A stretch of 55,955 nucleotides of DNA from assembly GCA_021824625.1 (NCBI GenBank), contig JAKAKE010000139.1, positions 1-55,955 of the forward strand, read 5' to 3'. The notes beneath the pieces are model-generated. The model worked only from the letters and a program-made list of their open reading frames with translations, was not told the DNA's origin and did no database searches. Source of the stretch: Bacteroidota bacterium. Its GTDB lineage: Bacteria > Bacteroidota > Ignavibacteria > Kapaibacteriales > UBA2268. Each line of letters begins with the position of its first letter. Position 1 is the stretch's first letter. Of this stretch, positions 8,991-16,517 are shown in pieces. Both the position numbers and the translations under genes were made by a program.

Positions 8991-10193
8991 ATGGGACCTT
9001 TAGTACCTGAAATAATCGGTAATGAACTCAATTTTATAGTTGCTTTTCTTATAGGAATTGCATTTGGATTTATTTTGGAACAGGCAGGATTTTCTACATC
9101 AAAAAAATTAGTCGGTTTATTCTATGGTTACGATTTTACTGTTTTGAGAGTGTTCTTTACAGCCGGAATAACTGCAATGCTCGGAGTGATTGCACTAAAC
9201 CACTTCGGATTGCTGGACGTATCTTTAATATACATTAATCCAACATTCCTGTGGTCTGCAATTATTGGCGGAGCTATAATGGGATTGGGTTTTGTAATCG
9301 GTGGTTATTGCCCCGGGACGAGTGTGGCTGGAGCGGCAATCGGCAAAATTGATGCAATGTTCTTTATTCTCGGTTCTGCAGTTGGGGTTTTGATTTTCGC
9401 TGAAGGATATCCTGTTTTCGAGGGTTTATATAAATCTGCAGACTGGGGAAATGTAAGAGCGTTTGATTCGCTTGGCATCTCTCAATCATTATTTGCATTT
9501 CTTCTGACTTTTATAGCTGTCTTTGCATTTTGGGTAACAACGATTATTGAACAAAAAGTAAATGGTAAACCTAATCCTGAATTTAAGTCAAAGCCGCTTT
9601 ATGCATCGCTTGCAATATTAGCCATCCTTATGGGATTAACAGCGTTTATAATGCCTGACAGAAAAGAATCAATGATGAATAAAATAAATGACACCGGATT
9701 TGTAAAATCATACACAATGAATTCAATGGATTCCGATGAACTTGCATTTCGATTGATGTATGATGATAACAAATTGCGGATTTGGGATTTACGTTTAAAA
9801 AAAGATTATGATAAATTATCACTGCCTGGTTCGCATAATATTACAATGCAAAATCTATTTGATAATGCAACATCCAAATTGTTGTATATAGAAGGGAAAA
9901 TAAATATTTTTATCGCTGAAGATGAACTTCTATCCAAAAAAGCAGGTGTTTTGGCTTCTGAGCTTGGTTTGAATAATGTTTATTACCTCAAGGGAGGAAT
10001 GAATGAATTTTATTCATCAATCCTCAATTTTAAATGTCCGGTATTAAATCCAAATGAAAAACTATCGGATACCGATAGATTCAGGGCAGAAGCCTGTAAT
10101 GCTGTGCCTCAGTTAATAAAAGATTATAAGAAAAAACATTCTGCTGATTCAGAAGGCAATAAAAAATCAAAAAGAGCTTTGGGCGGTTGTTGA
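8991..10193 (+). CDS. YeeE/YedE transporter half fused to a degenerate rhodanese domain
   Basis: A 400-aa protein. Residues about 1-225 form a YeeE/YedE half with several membrane helices and the signature GGYCPGTSVAGAA near 103-115. A further helix (about 207-224) leads into a soluble rhodanese-like domain (about 245-345: IWDLRLKKDYDKLSLPGS, a later YYLKGGMNEF). At the active-site loop, where active rhodaneses have CxxGxR, this protein has IFIAEDELLSKKAG, so the catalytic Cys is absent. The C-terminus has further Cys residues, including a final GGC. It is last in the cassette, 19 bp after the other half. The domain may bind sulfur carriers or be structural; that is inference. Confidence 0.85.
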   Translation: MGPLVPEIIGNELNFIVAFLIGIAFGFILEQAGFSTSKKLVGLFYGYDFTVLRVFFTAGITAMLGVIALNHFGLLDVSLIYINPTFLWSAIIGGAIMGLGFVIGGYCPGTSVAGAAIGKIDAMFFILGSAVGVLIFAEGYPVFEGLYKSADWGNVRAFDSLGISQSLFAFLLTFIAVFAFWVTTIIEQKVNGKPNPEFKSKPLYASLAILAILMGLTAFIMPDRKESMMNKINDTGFVKSYTMNSMDSDELAFRLMYDDNKLRIWDLRLKKDYDKLSLPGSHNITMQNLFDNATSKLLYIEGKINIFIAEDELLSKKAGVLASELGLNNVYYLKGGMNEFYSSILNFKCPVLNPNEKLSDTDRFRAEACNAVPQLIKDYKKKHSADSEGNKKSKRALGGC

Positions 10194-10219
10194 AGTAGTT
10201 TCTTAGTGTTATAAAAAGT

Positions 10220-10242
10220 ATATATTTTCTATAAAAATATAT
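10220..10242. terminator. AT-only hairpin between convergent genes
   Basis: A 9-bp inverted repeat (ATATATTTT/AAAATATAT) with a 5-nt loop follows the sulfur cassette stop by 26 bp and faces the convergent caspase-like gene. It has no G-C pairs, so it is a weak terminator at best. Confidence 0.3.
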
Positions 10243-10361
10243 TAAGCAAGTAGAAGATAGTATATATTCTAATAGACTTTTTAATTTGATTGTTGATTTA
10301 TTCGTTCAATCCATTTACTAAACCTTGGACACTTATTGATAACACTTGAAATTCAATTCAA

Positions 10362-12119
10362 TTACTTCCTCGGTGTGTCCGGTATCAACTCAAACATCTG
10401 CCAGTCGCCGATTTGGTCTGCATCTGCTTTTAATCCGAAGCCTCCGCCCCCGACTGCTGTAAGGTATTTACCATTGTTTGCCTTGAGAGCGAATTTGTTG
10501 TTTTCCAATTCAATATATTCAAATATTTCGTTGCTCCCTACACCCCTGCCGACGGCATTAGCAATACCTTTGTCAATTGATATATAGTTCCCGTTAAATG
10601 TTTTGAGTGCAACTTTATTTTTATTCACTTTCACAAATTCGAAATTTTCAAATTTTTCGGTTTTGCCGGCATTTACTAAAATCTTTTCACCGCCTCCGTT
10701 AATTGCACTGATATAATATCCATTGAATGATTTGAGCCATGCACGCCGTAGTTTGAGTATCTCGAATACTTCCCATTCGAGGATTTTATCACGGTTAGCC
10801 GATACCTCATGCTCACCGCCGCGAATTGCAGTGATATACTTGCCGTTTGCTCCTTTCAGAGCAATTTTGTTATTATCCAAATCTACGATTTCGAAAATTT
10901 CAGAAGCACCTATTATGTCTTTATTAGCCCTTATTATTTCAATGTTATCGGCAATACTGACATATTTGCCTTTTAGTGTTTTGAGTGCAATCTTATGGTC
11001 TCCTACGGGAATAACATAAAAAATTTCCAAGCCTCCTACACTTTCCCTGTCAGCAAGAATATTTCCTCCAATTTTGTCATCGGCACAAAGGTAAAAACCA
11101 CCTGAAGTGCGTAATGCAACTTTTGCAAATATAGTTTGCATATCCTGATACTCATCCTGCCAGGGGAGCTCTGCTTTCTTTGGAATGTCCAGAACCGGAT
11201 TACTCCTGTCTGCCATACCCCTCGATGCAATGTCCTGCTCACCTGATTGTGTAGAAGTAACCTTCTGAGTGTTAGTCGAAAGGAAAACAAAATCACCCTT
11301 ATCGAGATGAGGATTACGGATTTTCCCATACTGGGGATGCTGATTATTCCTTGAATAATTGATTACTTTTTCAGTCAGAAACTCGCCAAGCTCTGTACCA
11401 GTGATGAAACCATCGCGGTTGACATCCGCATCTCCGTCCAGCCCTGATACAAGCTGTTGACTAAAAACACTTTCATCGGGAACAGTCTCTTCTGCACTTC
11501 CGGAAGAGATAAATTGCCGTACCGGTTTTGCTGTTCTATATGAAATATTTTCAGGTATTGCCCTTGTGATAGCAAATATTGAACCTGAAAAACAGGCATC
11601 AAAAAGGAACAATGCGTGCTTTGCCTGAATCTGCTTTGCATAAACTTCAATCTGTTGCATTGTCATAGCACGTGAAAGAAATGATGCTTTGTCGACGTTC
11701 GGATTTGCCGCATCAACAGGAACGATGTAGCCCATCTCCTCTCCGTAGGATGTCTTGATTGTATGTCCATGCCCTGCAAAGTAGAATATAAGACGGTTTT
11801 CGGGGTCCATGCCGTATTTATTGATGAAATCCCTGTATGTTGCATCAATTTGCTTGTGGTCAACATCCACAACAGTAAAAACAATGAAGCCCTGCTTTTC
11901 GAGCGACTGTCTGACAGCATCAATATCTTTCTGAACACCTCGCAGTGCGGGCCATCCATTATTATAATTCACTTCACCGATAATCAAAGCATAGCTTTTG
12001 TTGTAAAGCTGTACGTTTTGCCCCTGCTCATCCGGCAATACAATTTGTGAAAATGTTATTGAATAAGCGAATAATAAAAACGCTATTAAAGCCGATGAAA
12101 AGTAGTATTTCGTTTTCAT
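10362..12119 (-). CDS. Secreted caspase-fold (C14) protein with EF-hand and fascin-like repeats
   Basis: A 585-aa protein with a signal peptide (about 1-24). A peptidase C14 domain covers about 40-280, with the catalytic His in YFAGHG (His117) and Cys in LFDACFSG (Cys176), the two residues expected of an active caspase/metacaspase-type protease. A Ca-binding EF-hand loop (DGDADVNRDGFIT, 228-240) lies inside it, which could confer calcium dependence. From about 330 to the end come six repeats of about 42 aa with a KIALKTLKGKYVS-like core, matching fascin/beta-trefoil repeats, probably two trefoils. No T9SS domain is seen, so it is likely periplasmic or released. A GGAGG site lies 8 nt before the ATG. 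Substrate unknown. Confidence 0.87.
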   Translation of the reverse strand: MKTKYYFSSALIAFLLFAYSITFSQIVLPDEQGQNVQLYNKSYALIIGEVNYNNGWPALRGVQKDIDAVRQSLEKQGFIVFTVVDVDHKQIDATYRDFINKYGMDPENRLIFYFAGHGHTIKTSYGEEMGYIVPVDAANPNVDKASFLSRAMTMQQIEVYAKQIQAKHALFLFDACFSGSIFAITRAIPENISYRTAKPVRQFISSGSAEETVPDESVFSQQLVSGLDGDADVNRDGFITGTELGEFLTEKVINYSRNNQHPQYGKIRNPHLDKGDFVFLSTNTQKVTSTQSGEQDIASRGMADRSNPVLDIPKKAELPWQDEYQDMQTIFAKVALRTSGGFYLCADDKIGGNILADRESVGGLEIFYVIPVGDHKIALKTLKGKYVSIADNIEIIRANKDIIGASEIFEIVDLDNNKIALKGANGKYITAIRGGEHEVSANRDKILEWEVFEILKLRRAWLKSFNGYYISAINGGGEKILVNAGKTEKFENFEFVKVNKNKVALKTFNGNYISIDKGIANAVGRGVGSNEIFEYIELENNKFALKANNGKYLTAVGGGGFGLKADADQIGDWQMFELIPDTPRK

Positions 12120-12248
12120 ATAATAGCCTCCGTAATGAAATCATCAATACTGCAACAAAAAAGAATAATTTATATCATATTAAATTATAATCTAATACTA
12201 AGGTTTCCAAATAAAATTTTGTAAAATCGATTAGAAATAATTAGTTAG

Positions 12249-12276
12249 ACCATTTTGTCCTTATGGACGAAATGGT
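12249..12276 (-). terminator. Strong hairpin downstream of the Fic gene
   Basis: A 12-bp stem (ACCATTTTGTCC against GGACGAAATGGT, one G-T wobble) with a TTAT loop lies about 59 bp past the Fic stop and about 130 bp before the caspase gene start. It could end Fic transcription or be a leader structure of the caspase mRNA. There is no clear T-run after it on the minus strand, so factor-independent termination is uncertain. Confidence 0.45.
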
Positions 12277-12334
12277 AATTGTGTATCTGTTTCTCTATAC
12301 AGAAATTTGAATTGAACAAATCTTGAAGTACAAA

Positions 12335-13207
12335 TCAAATCCCATTTTCATTTTTCAATTTATTAATCAATTTATCCACATCTTCATATACTTCAATAGT
12401 CTCTCCTTTTGCAGCTCTCAAGGCTAATTCAAGCGATGATATTTCTTGTACACCTATATATTCTATGAATTTTTCTAAATCCCCGGAATCTGCATAAGCA
12501 AGAGATTGCAAATACCCATACCTGTCATCAGTCGAAATAATGGCAGGTGGAAAATCGTGCATCATCAGAATAAAATTCATTAAAATTCTTGCCATTCTTC
12601 CATTCCCGTCATCAAACGGATGTATCCGGACAAACTGATAGTGAAATGTTGCCGCAGTGAGCAAAGGATGTTGCTTCTCATCATTTTTTCTGTACCAATC
12701 CATCAAATCTATCATTTTTGCAGGAGTTTCTTCAGGTGTTGCAAAATAGAATATACTTCCGTCTTTTGTTTTTACATGGTTAGGTAATTGTTTATATCTT
12801 CCCGGTACTACTTTCTTCTTAGTTGGCTGTCCGTCAGAAGTGATTGCATCAATATCATAAGGTTCACCGATTATTATTTCATGCATTTCCCTAATGAATT
12901 GCTCGGTAAGCGGCCTGTTTTTTTCCTTGACTATTTCATATATTGACTGAACTACCTTGTCATGTCCTCTCATTTCGATAATATCTTTTATAGGCTTTCC
13001 ACCTGCGGTTATACCCCAAAACAATAAGGCTTTTGTCTCACCATAAGTTAGGGTGTTTCCTTCAATATGACTTGAATGATAATTCCAGTCAAGCCTCATC
13101 TTCTGCATGAGTCTTTGTTCTTGTTCAGGTTTCAGGGGTTTATATTTTTCAACCTCAGCTTTTAACCGGTCAATACTATCAAGTAATTGCTTCAATTCAG
13201 ATTTCAT
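12335..13207 (-). CDS. Fic-family AMP-transferase, class II auto-inhibited
   Basis: A 290-aa protein. The Fic core motif HPFDDGNGRMAR starts at His196, the catalytic base, with all conserved residues present. Known Fic enzymes usually transfer AMP to a protein side chain. An inhibitory helix motif SSHIEGN (Ser45-Glu49) lies N-terminal to the Fic core, which defines class II enzymes whose Glu blocks ATP until relieved. The N-terminal 35 residues look like a coiled coil. No partner antitoxin gene is adjacent, as expected when inhibition is intramolecular. An AGGTG site precedes the ATG. Target protein unknown; it may be a housekeeping regulator or a mobile-type defence gene. Confidence 0.92.
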   Translation of the reverse strand: MKSELKQLLDSIDRLKAEVEKYKPLKPEQEQRLMQKMRLDWNYHSSHIEGNTLTYGETKALLFWGITAGGKPIKDIIEMRGHDKVVQSIYEIVKEKNRPLTEQFIREMHEIIIGEPYDIDAITSDGQPTKKKVVPGRYKQLPNHVKTKDGSIFYFATPEETPAKMIDLMDWYRKNDEKQHPLLTAATFHYQFVRIHPFDDGNGRMARILMNFILMMHDFPPAIISTDDRYGYLQSLAYADSGDLEKFIEYIGVQEISSLELALRAAKGETIEVYEDVDKLINKLKNENGI

Positions 13208-13280
13208 TATTACACCTGATTATTAACAGAAAATAAAATCAAATATATAAATAATTCAATTATAATCTTAATTCCCACTA

Positions 13281-13316
13281 AAAAAAATCCCACCTTGCTC
13301 ATTGCAAAATGGGATT
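13281..13316 (-). terminator. Rho-independent terminator of glnA
   Basis: Read on the minus strand, a stem AATCCCA/TGGGATT with an inner TTGC/GCAA pairing is followed immediately by a T-run (seven A on the plus strand at 13281-13287). It lies about 200 bp past the glnA stop. This is the best intrinsic terminator I see in the window. Confidence 0.7.
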
Positions 13317-13320
13317 ATAA

Positions 13321-13380
13321 TCAATTAAAATTTACAATTTATAATTTTCAATTTTTAATAAATTTTAAAATTTATAATAT
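13321..13380. repeat. AT-rich dispersed repeat, copy 1
   Basis: A stretch of alternating AATTTTAAA/ATTTTCAATTTTTAA words, resembling 13440-13492, 15001-15171 and 53226-53285. Composition is over 90 percent A+T, with word usage unlike random spacer. No function is evident. Confidence 0.45.
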
Positions 13381-13439
13381 CAAATGATGAAACAATAACA
13401 ATGAACAAGAAAAATTTATCTTGCTGTTTTAAATTTCAA

Positions 13440-13492
13440 TTTATTTCATAGAAAATTCATTTTCAATTTTAAATTAAAAATTGAAAATTTAA
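13440..13492. repeat. AT-rich dispersed repeat, copy 2
   Basis: Contains TTCATTTTCAATTTTAAATT followed by AAAAATTGAAAATTTAA, so it is partly self-complementary. Shares the ATTTTCAATTTT and AATTGAAAATTT words with the other copies. Confidence 0.45.
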
Positions 13493-13519
13493 TCAATCAC
13501 AACTATTATCTTTATAAAA

Positions 13520-14881
13520 TTAAGTATCCAGATACCTGTCAAGCTCCCATTCGGTTACCTGCAAACGGAAATCATCCCACTCACTTGTTTTAGCTCTTAC
13601 ATATTTCTTCATAAAATCTTTGCCAAGTGTAGAGGCTATTACTTCATTCTTCTGAATTGCCCTGATTGCATGCCATAGTGAGTAAGGCAAAACTTCAATG
13701 CCGTGCTTTTCCAATTGAGCCATATCAAATTCAAACACATCCTCCTCGACAGGTTTTGGTGCAGTCATTTTCTTCTTAATGCCGTCCAATCCTGCTTTGA
13801 GCAATACAGCAAATGCAAGATAAGGATTCGAGCTAGGGTCCGGACACCTTATTTCGAGCCTGGTTGCTTTATCCTTACCGGGACTATATTTCGGGACCCT
13901 GATGAGTGCAGAACGGTTTATTTGTGCCCAACATACATAAGTCGAAGCTTCATACCCCGGAACAAGACGCTTGTAAGAATTTACAAGAGGATTCAGAATG
14001 GCACACATACCTTTGACATGATGCATCTGTCCTGCAAGATAATGATATGCAATTTTAGACAGTTTATATTTATCCTTAGGGTCAAAAAACAGGTTAGTTT
14101 TTCCATCTAATGAAAAGAGGCTTTGATGAACATGCATTCCTGTTCCGTTAACACCCGTAATCGGCTTTGGCATGAATGTAGCATGAATACCATGCATCTC
14201 TGCCACTGCCTTCAGCGTAGATTTCATAGTCATTACCCTGTCGGCAGTCCTCAAAGCATGCCCATACTTGAAATCAATTTCGTGCTGTCCGGGAGCTACT
14301 TCATGGTGGCTCGCTTCAACATCAATTCCCATCAACATAAGTGCTTTCATCATATCACGCCTTACGTCGAATCCCAAATCCAGAATCAGGTCGAAGTACT
14401 GACCCCTGTCATGTGTTTCAATTTTTTTATTAGCAGTGGTTTTTAAACCTCCATTCTCTTTCTTAAACAGAAAAAATTCAAGTTCAGGACCTGTATTAAA
14501 CATATAGCCCATATCTTCTGCTTCTTTCAATACTTTTTTAAGAATATATCTTGGGTCGCATTCGTAAGGTTTACCTTCGGGAGTATAAACATCACAAATT
14601 AATCTTGCTATGTTTTCACCGTCATTATTCAGCCATGGAATGACTGCATAAGTTGATAGGTCAGGCTTCAAAAGCATATCGCTTTCGAATATTCTTGTGA
14701 AACCTTCGATTGAAGAACCGTCGAACCACATCCCGAATTCCATAACATCCGGCATCTTCCCGGTAGGAATCGTTACTACTTTCGATTGTCCCATCATATC
14801 GGAAAACTGAAGGTTTACGAATTCTACTTTGTCTTTCTTAAACCTTTCAATTAATTCTTTGACTTTGTCGTTTTTTGCCAT
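13520..14881 (-). CDS. glnA: Glutamine synthetase type I (GSI-alpha-like)
   Basis: A 453-aa enzyme that makes glutamine from glutamate, ammonia and ATP. Visible motifs are the N-terminal latch FDGSSIEGF, metal/glutamate site GPELEFFLF, SHHEVAPGQHEIDF, the ATP-region KPITGVNGTGMHVHQS, and RLEIRCPDPSSNPYLAFA. Length and absence of the NLYDLPP adenylylation loop before the C-terminal segment (here VFEFDMAQLEKHG) fit the GSI-alpha subtype, so control is probably by feedback rather than adenylylation. A strong AGGGGA site lies about 6 nt before the ATG. It is a single transcription unit with a leader of up to 290 bp after nuoB and its own terminator. Confidence 0.96.
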   Translation of the reverse strand: MAKNDKVKELIERFKKDKVEFVNLQFSDMMGQSKVVTIPTGKMPDVMEFGMWFDGSSIEGFTRIFESDMLLKPDLSTYAVIPWLNNDGENIARLICDVYTPEGKPYECDPRYILKKVLKEAEDMGYMFNTGPELEFFLFKKENGGLKTTANKKIETHDRGQYFDLILDLGFDVRRDMMKALMLMGIDVEASHHEVAPGQHEIDFKYGHALRTADRVMTMKSTLKAVAEMHGIHATFMPKPITGVNGTGMHVHQSLFSLDGKTNLFFDPKDKYKLSKIAYHYLAGQMHHVKGMCAILNPLVNSYKRLVPGYEASTYVCWAQINRSALIRVPKYSPGKDKATRLEIRCPDPSSNPYLAFAVLLKAGLDGIKKKMTAPKPVEEDVFEFDMAQLEKHGIEVLPYSLWHAIRAIQKNEVIASTLGKDFMKKYVRAKTSEWDDFRLQVTEWELDRYLDT

Positions 14882-14934
14882 GTAATTTCCCCTTAATTAA
14901 CAAGTAAATGGTAAATTGTCCTTACGTTTGCATT

Positions 14935-14956
14935 GCACCATTTTTCAAATGGTGGC
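14935..14956 (-). promoter_or_regulatory. Hairpin in the glnA leader region
   Basis: A perfect 8-bp stem CACCATTT/AAATGGTG with a 3-nt loop lies about 55-75 bp upstream of the glnA ATG. It may belong to the glnA 5' leader or end the nuoAB transcript. No T-run follows on the minus strand. No known riboswitch pattern (for instance the glnA RNA motif) is recognisable. Confidence 0.35.
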
Positions 14957-15000
14957 AGGAGATTATTTAATTACTCACACAATAAATAATGTATTAGTAA

Positions 15001-15171
15001 TAATTATAATTTCAATTTTTTAATTTTTAATTTTTAATTTTTAATAAAATTCTAATTTTCAATTTTAAAAAACCCAATAATGCTGTATCTTTTTTTGATA
15101 AACTAATTAAGCTTTTAAAAATGTATTATTTAAAATTCATTTTAAATTTAAAATTATAAATTGAAAATTCT
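15001..15171. repeat. AT-rich dispersed repeat, copies 3 and 4
   Basis: First block (15001-15075) carries four tandem TTTTTAA words, then CTAATTTTCAATTTT. Second block (about 15124-15171), abutting the nuoB stop, contains ATTTAAAATTCATTTTAAAT and then AAATTGAAAATT. The 22-nt core of the second block recurs, inverted, at 53226-53285 just upstream of the radical SAM gene. Confidence 0.55.
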
Positions 15172-15729
15172 TCAAATAACAATCTTATCAAGTGTTGATT
15201 CAAACGGTACTCCCTTTGGTACCGGCGAAACATTCTGACCGAGATTTAATATTTTGGGTTTGTAATTCCTGTCCTGTATTTTTTCCTGCAGGAGCATCAG
15301 TCCTCTAAGAATGCCCTCAGGCCTTGGAGGACAGCCTGCCACGTAAACATCAACAGGTAAAAACAGGTCTATCCCCTGGACAACAGAATAGCTCCTGAAC
15401 ATACCACCAGTCGAAGCACATACGCCCATTGACATAACCCACTTCGGGTCGGGCATCTGGTCATATATTTTCCTTACAACCCAAGCCATTTTATATGTAA
15501 CAGTACCGGCCACCAGTAAAAAATCAGACTGTCTTGGTGTCATTCTGAAAACCTCCGAGCCGAACCGTGATATATCGAATCGCGAACAGGCAGCACCCAT
15601 CATCTCTATTCCGCAGCAGGAAATTCCGAGCGGCATGGGCCACATAGAATTTTTCTGTGCCCACTTGACAACCGATTCCACTGTCGTGGTAACGAAGCCC
15701 TGTCCGTCAAACATTTTTTCTAATCCCAT
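15172..15729 (-). CDS. nuoB: NADH-quinone oxidoreductase subunit B
   Basis: A 185-aa complex I subunit that carries the terminal Fe-S cluster N2 next to the quinone site. The four ligands are visible as the paired CC in ISCCGIEMM, the Cys of GVCASTGG, and the Cys of [10 protein letters not shown]. The family stretch [27 protein letters not shown] is fully conserved. The gene overlaps nuoA by 10 bp. nuoC and nuoD, which usually follow, are absent: the next gene is glnA. The C-terminus has an about 25-aa extension past the usual end. Confidence 0.96.
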   Translation of the reverse strand: MGLEKMFDGQGFVTTTVESVVKWAQKNSMWPMPLGISCCGIEMMGAACSRFDISRFGSEVFRMTPRQSDFLLVAGTVTYKMAWVVRKIYDQMPDPKWVMSMGVCASTGGMFRSYSVVQGIDLFLPVDVYVAGCPPRPEGILRGLMLLQEKIQDRNYKPKILNLGQNVSPVPKGVPFESTLDKIVI

Positions 15730-16076
15730 TTCAATGCACCCTTCCTGATTACGTAAATGTATCCTGCGAGCAGAAGCACAATAAATAAAATCATTGCAAC
15801 GAATGCTGTCGAGCCAAGCTCCTTGAACTGCACAGCCCAGGGGTACATAAACACAATCTCAATATCGAACAAAATGAAAAGAACTGCAACCATATAAAAC
15901 TTGACGGAAAATCTTTCCCTTGCAGTCCTGACGGGCGGCATACCGCTTTCGTAAGTCGAGGCTTTCTCTTTGGTTCTGCGTCTTGCTCCGAGCCATTCTG
16001 CCGCCAGCAGAAAAACCACTCCGATAGCAAAACCAAACACAACCATAAAAATCAGCGGAACATAATCAGAAAGCAT
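15720..16076 (-). CDS. nuoA: NADH-quinone oxidoreductase subunit A
   Basis: About 118 aa, three transmembrane helices, with the conserved YESGMPP loop and the [12 protein letters not shown] motif of NuoA. The ORF track begins at an ATG at 16082, but AAGGG lies only 1 nt before that codon and about 7 nt before the next in-frame ATG (16076), so I prefer [10 protein letters not shown]. Part of the membrane arm of complex I. It heads a two-gene unit nuoA-nuoB. The rest of complex I is not adjacent; nuoG, H and I lie 17-20 kb away in this window. Confidence 0.94.
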   Translation of the reverse strand: MLSDYVPLIFMVVFGFAIGVVFLLAAEWLGARRRTKEKASTYESGMPPVRTARERFSVKFYMVAVLFILFDIEIVFMYPWAVQFKELGSTAFVAMILFIVLLLAGYIYVIRKGALKWD

Positions 16077-16195
16077 ATACATACCCTTTTTAAAAAAATT
16101 TTCATTTCATCCAGTATCAAAATTATCCACTTTTGCAATCAAAACCAATTTATCGCATTAATAAACGCTAAAATGTGGAAAAAATTTGAGATGTA

Positions 16196-16239
16196 GTCTG
16201 AACTTTGGTTTTTGTGATTTTTGTGATTATGATGATTTG
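16196..16239 (+). repeat. Dispersed GTCTGAACT...GTGATTATGATGATT repeat, left copy
   Basis: Begins GTCTGAACTTTGG and runs into repeated TTTGTGATT words, ending ATTATGATGATTT. The same phrase recurs at 16437-16470. From memory, similar phrases are common in Bacteroidota spacers; that cannot be checked here. Confidence 0.55.
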
Positions 16240-16245
16240 GATTAA

Positions 16246-16326
16246 CCTCACACTTTATTGTGAGGTGGCTCGAAAGTAGCACCCGGACTGGTCTCGTCTC
16301 TCCCCCCATGCTGAAGCATGGGGTTA
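16246..16326 (+). repeat. Multi-hairpin repeat unit, copy 1
   Basis: Three potential hairpins in order: CCTCACA/TGTGAGG (loop CTTTAT), GGTGGCT/AGCACC (loop CGAAAGT), and CCCCATGCT-GA-AGCATGGGG, followed by TTATTC. A 50-bp core matches copy 2 at 48 positions, with a 90-bp period. The G-C rich core stands out from the AT-rich surroundings. Confidence 0.7.
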
Positions 16327-16336
16327 TTCTAATTCC

Positions 16337-16414
16337 ATTACACTTTAGTGTGAGGTGGCTGGAAAGTAGCACCCGGACTGGTCTCGTCTCCCCACATACT
16401 GAAGTATGGGGTTA
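16337..16414 (+). repeat. Multi-hairpin repeat unit, copy 2
   Basis: Same plan as copy 1. The last stem reads CATACT-GA-AGTATG where copy 1 has CATGCT-GA-AGCATG: both sides of one base pair changed together (G-C to A-T). The paired change suggests the hairpin itself is maintained. Confidence 0.7.
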
Positions 16415-16436
16415 AACTTATGCAGAGACGCAAGTT

Positions 16437-16470
16437 GTCTGAACTATGATTTGTGTGATTATGTTGATTT
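16437..16470 (+). repeat. Dispersed GTCTGAACT...GTGATTATGTTGATT repeat, right copy
   Basis: GTCTGAACTATGATTTGTG followed by TGATTATGTTGATTT, near-identical to the left copy at 16196. It is preceded by AGAGACGCAAG, possibly the remnant of another repeat. Confidence 0.55.
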
Positions 16471-16517
16471 TACTTTTTACACCTACCTTGCCCTTCCTCA
16501 ATAATTAAGAGTTCTTC

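Larger units (their letters stand above)
13208..13519. other. 312-bp AT-rich spacer between glnA and the Fic gene
   Basis: No coding frame is visible. The spacer holds the glnA terminator hairpin (13286-13316) and two stretches of the AT-rich dispersed repeat (about 13321-13380 and 13440-13492), annotated separately. Confidence 0.6.
16083..16517. other. 435-bp non-coding spacer made of nested repeats
   Basis: The ORF 16139-16372 crosses the repeats and is not credible. The spacer holds an outer pair of one dispersed repeat (16196-16239 and 16437-16470) around an inner tandem pair of multi-hairpin units (16246-16326 and 16337-16414). Confidence 0.7.

Noticed and set aside
10362-12119. T9SS sorting domain on the caspase-like protein
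   Set aside because: The C-terminus continues the fascin-like repeats and ends DWQMFELIPDTPRK; the Por-secretion tail pattern is absent.
16139-16372. 77-aa minus-strand ORF
   Set aside because: It runs through both inner repeat units and its protein repeats VRVLLSSHLT because the DNA repeats. There is no ribosome-binding site and no protein-like composition.
16246-16414. CRISPR-like array
   Set aside because: Only two units, each about 80 bp with internal hairpins and a short gap. No cas gene and no spacer pattern.
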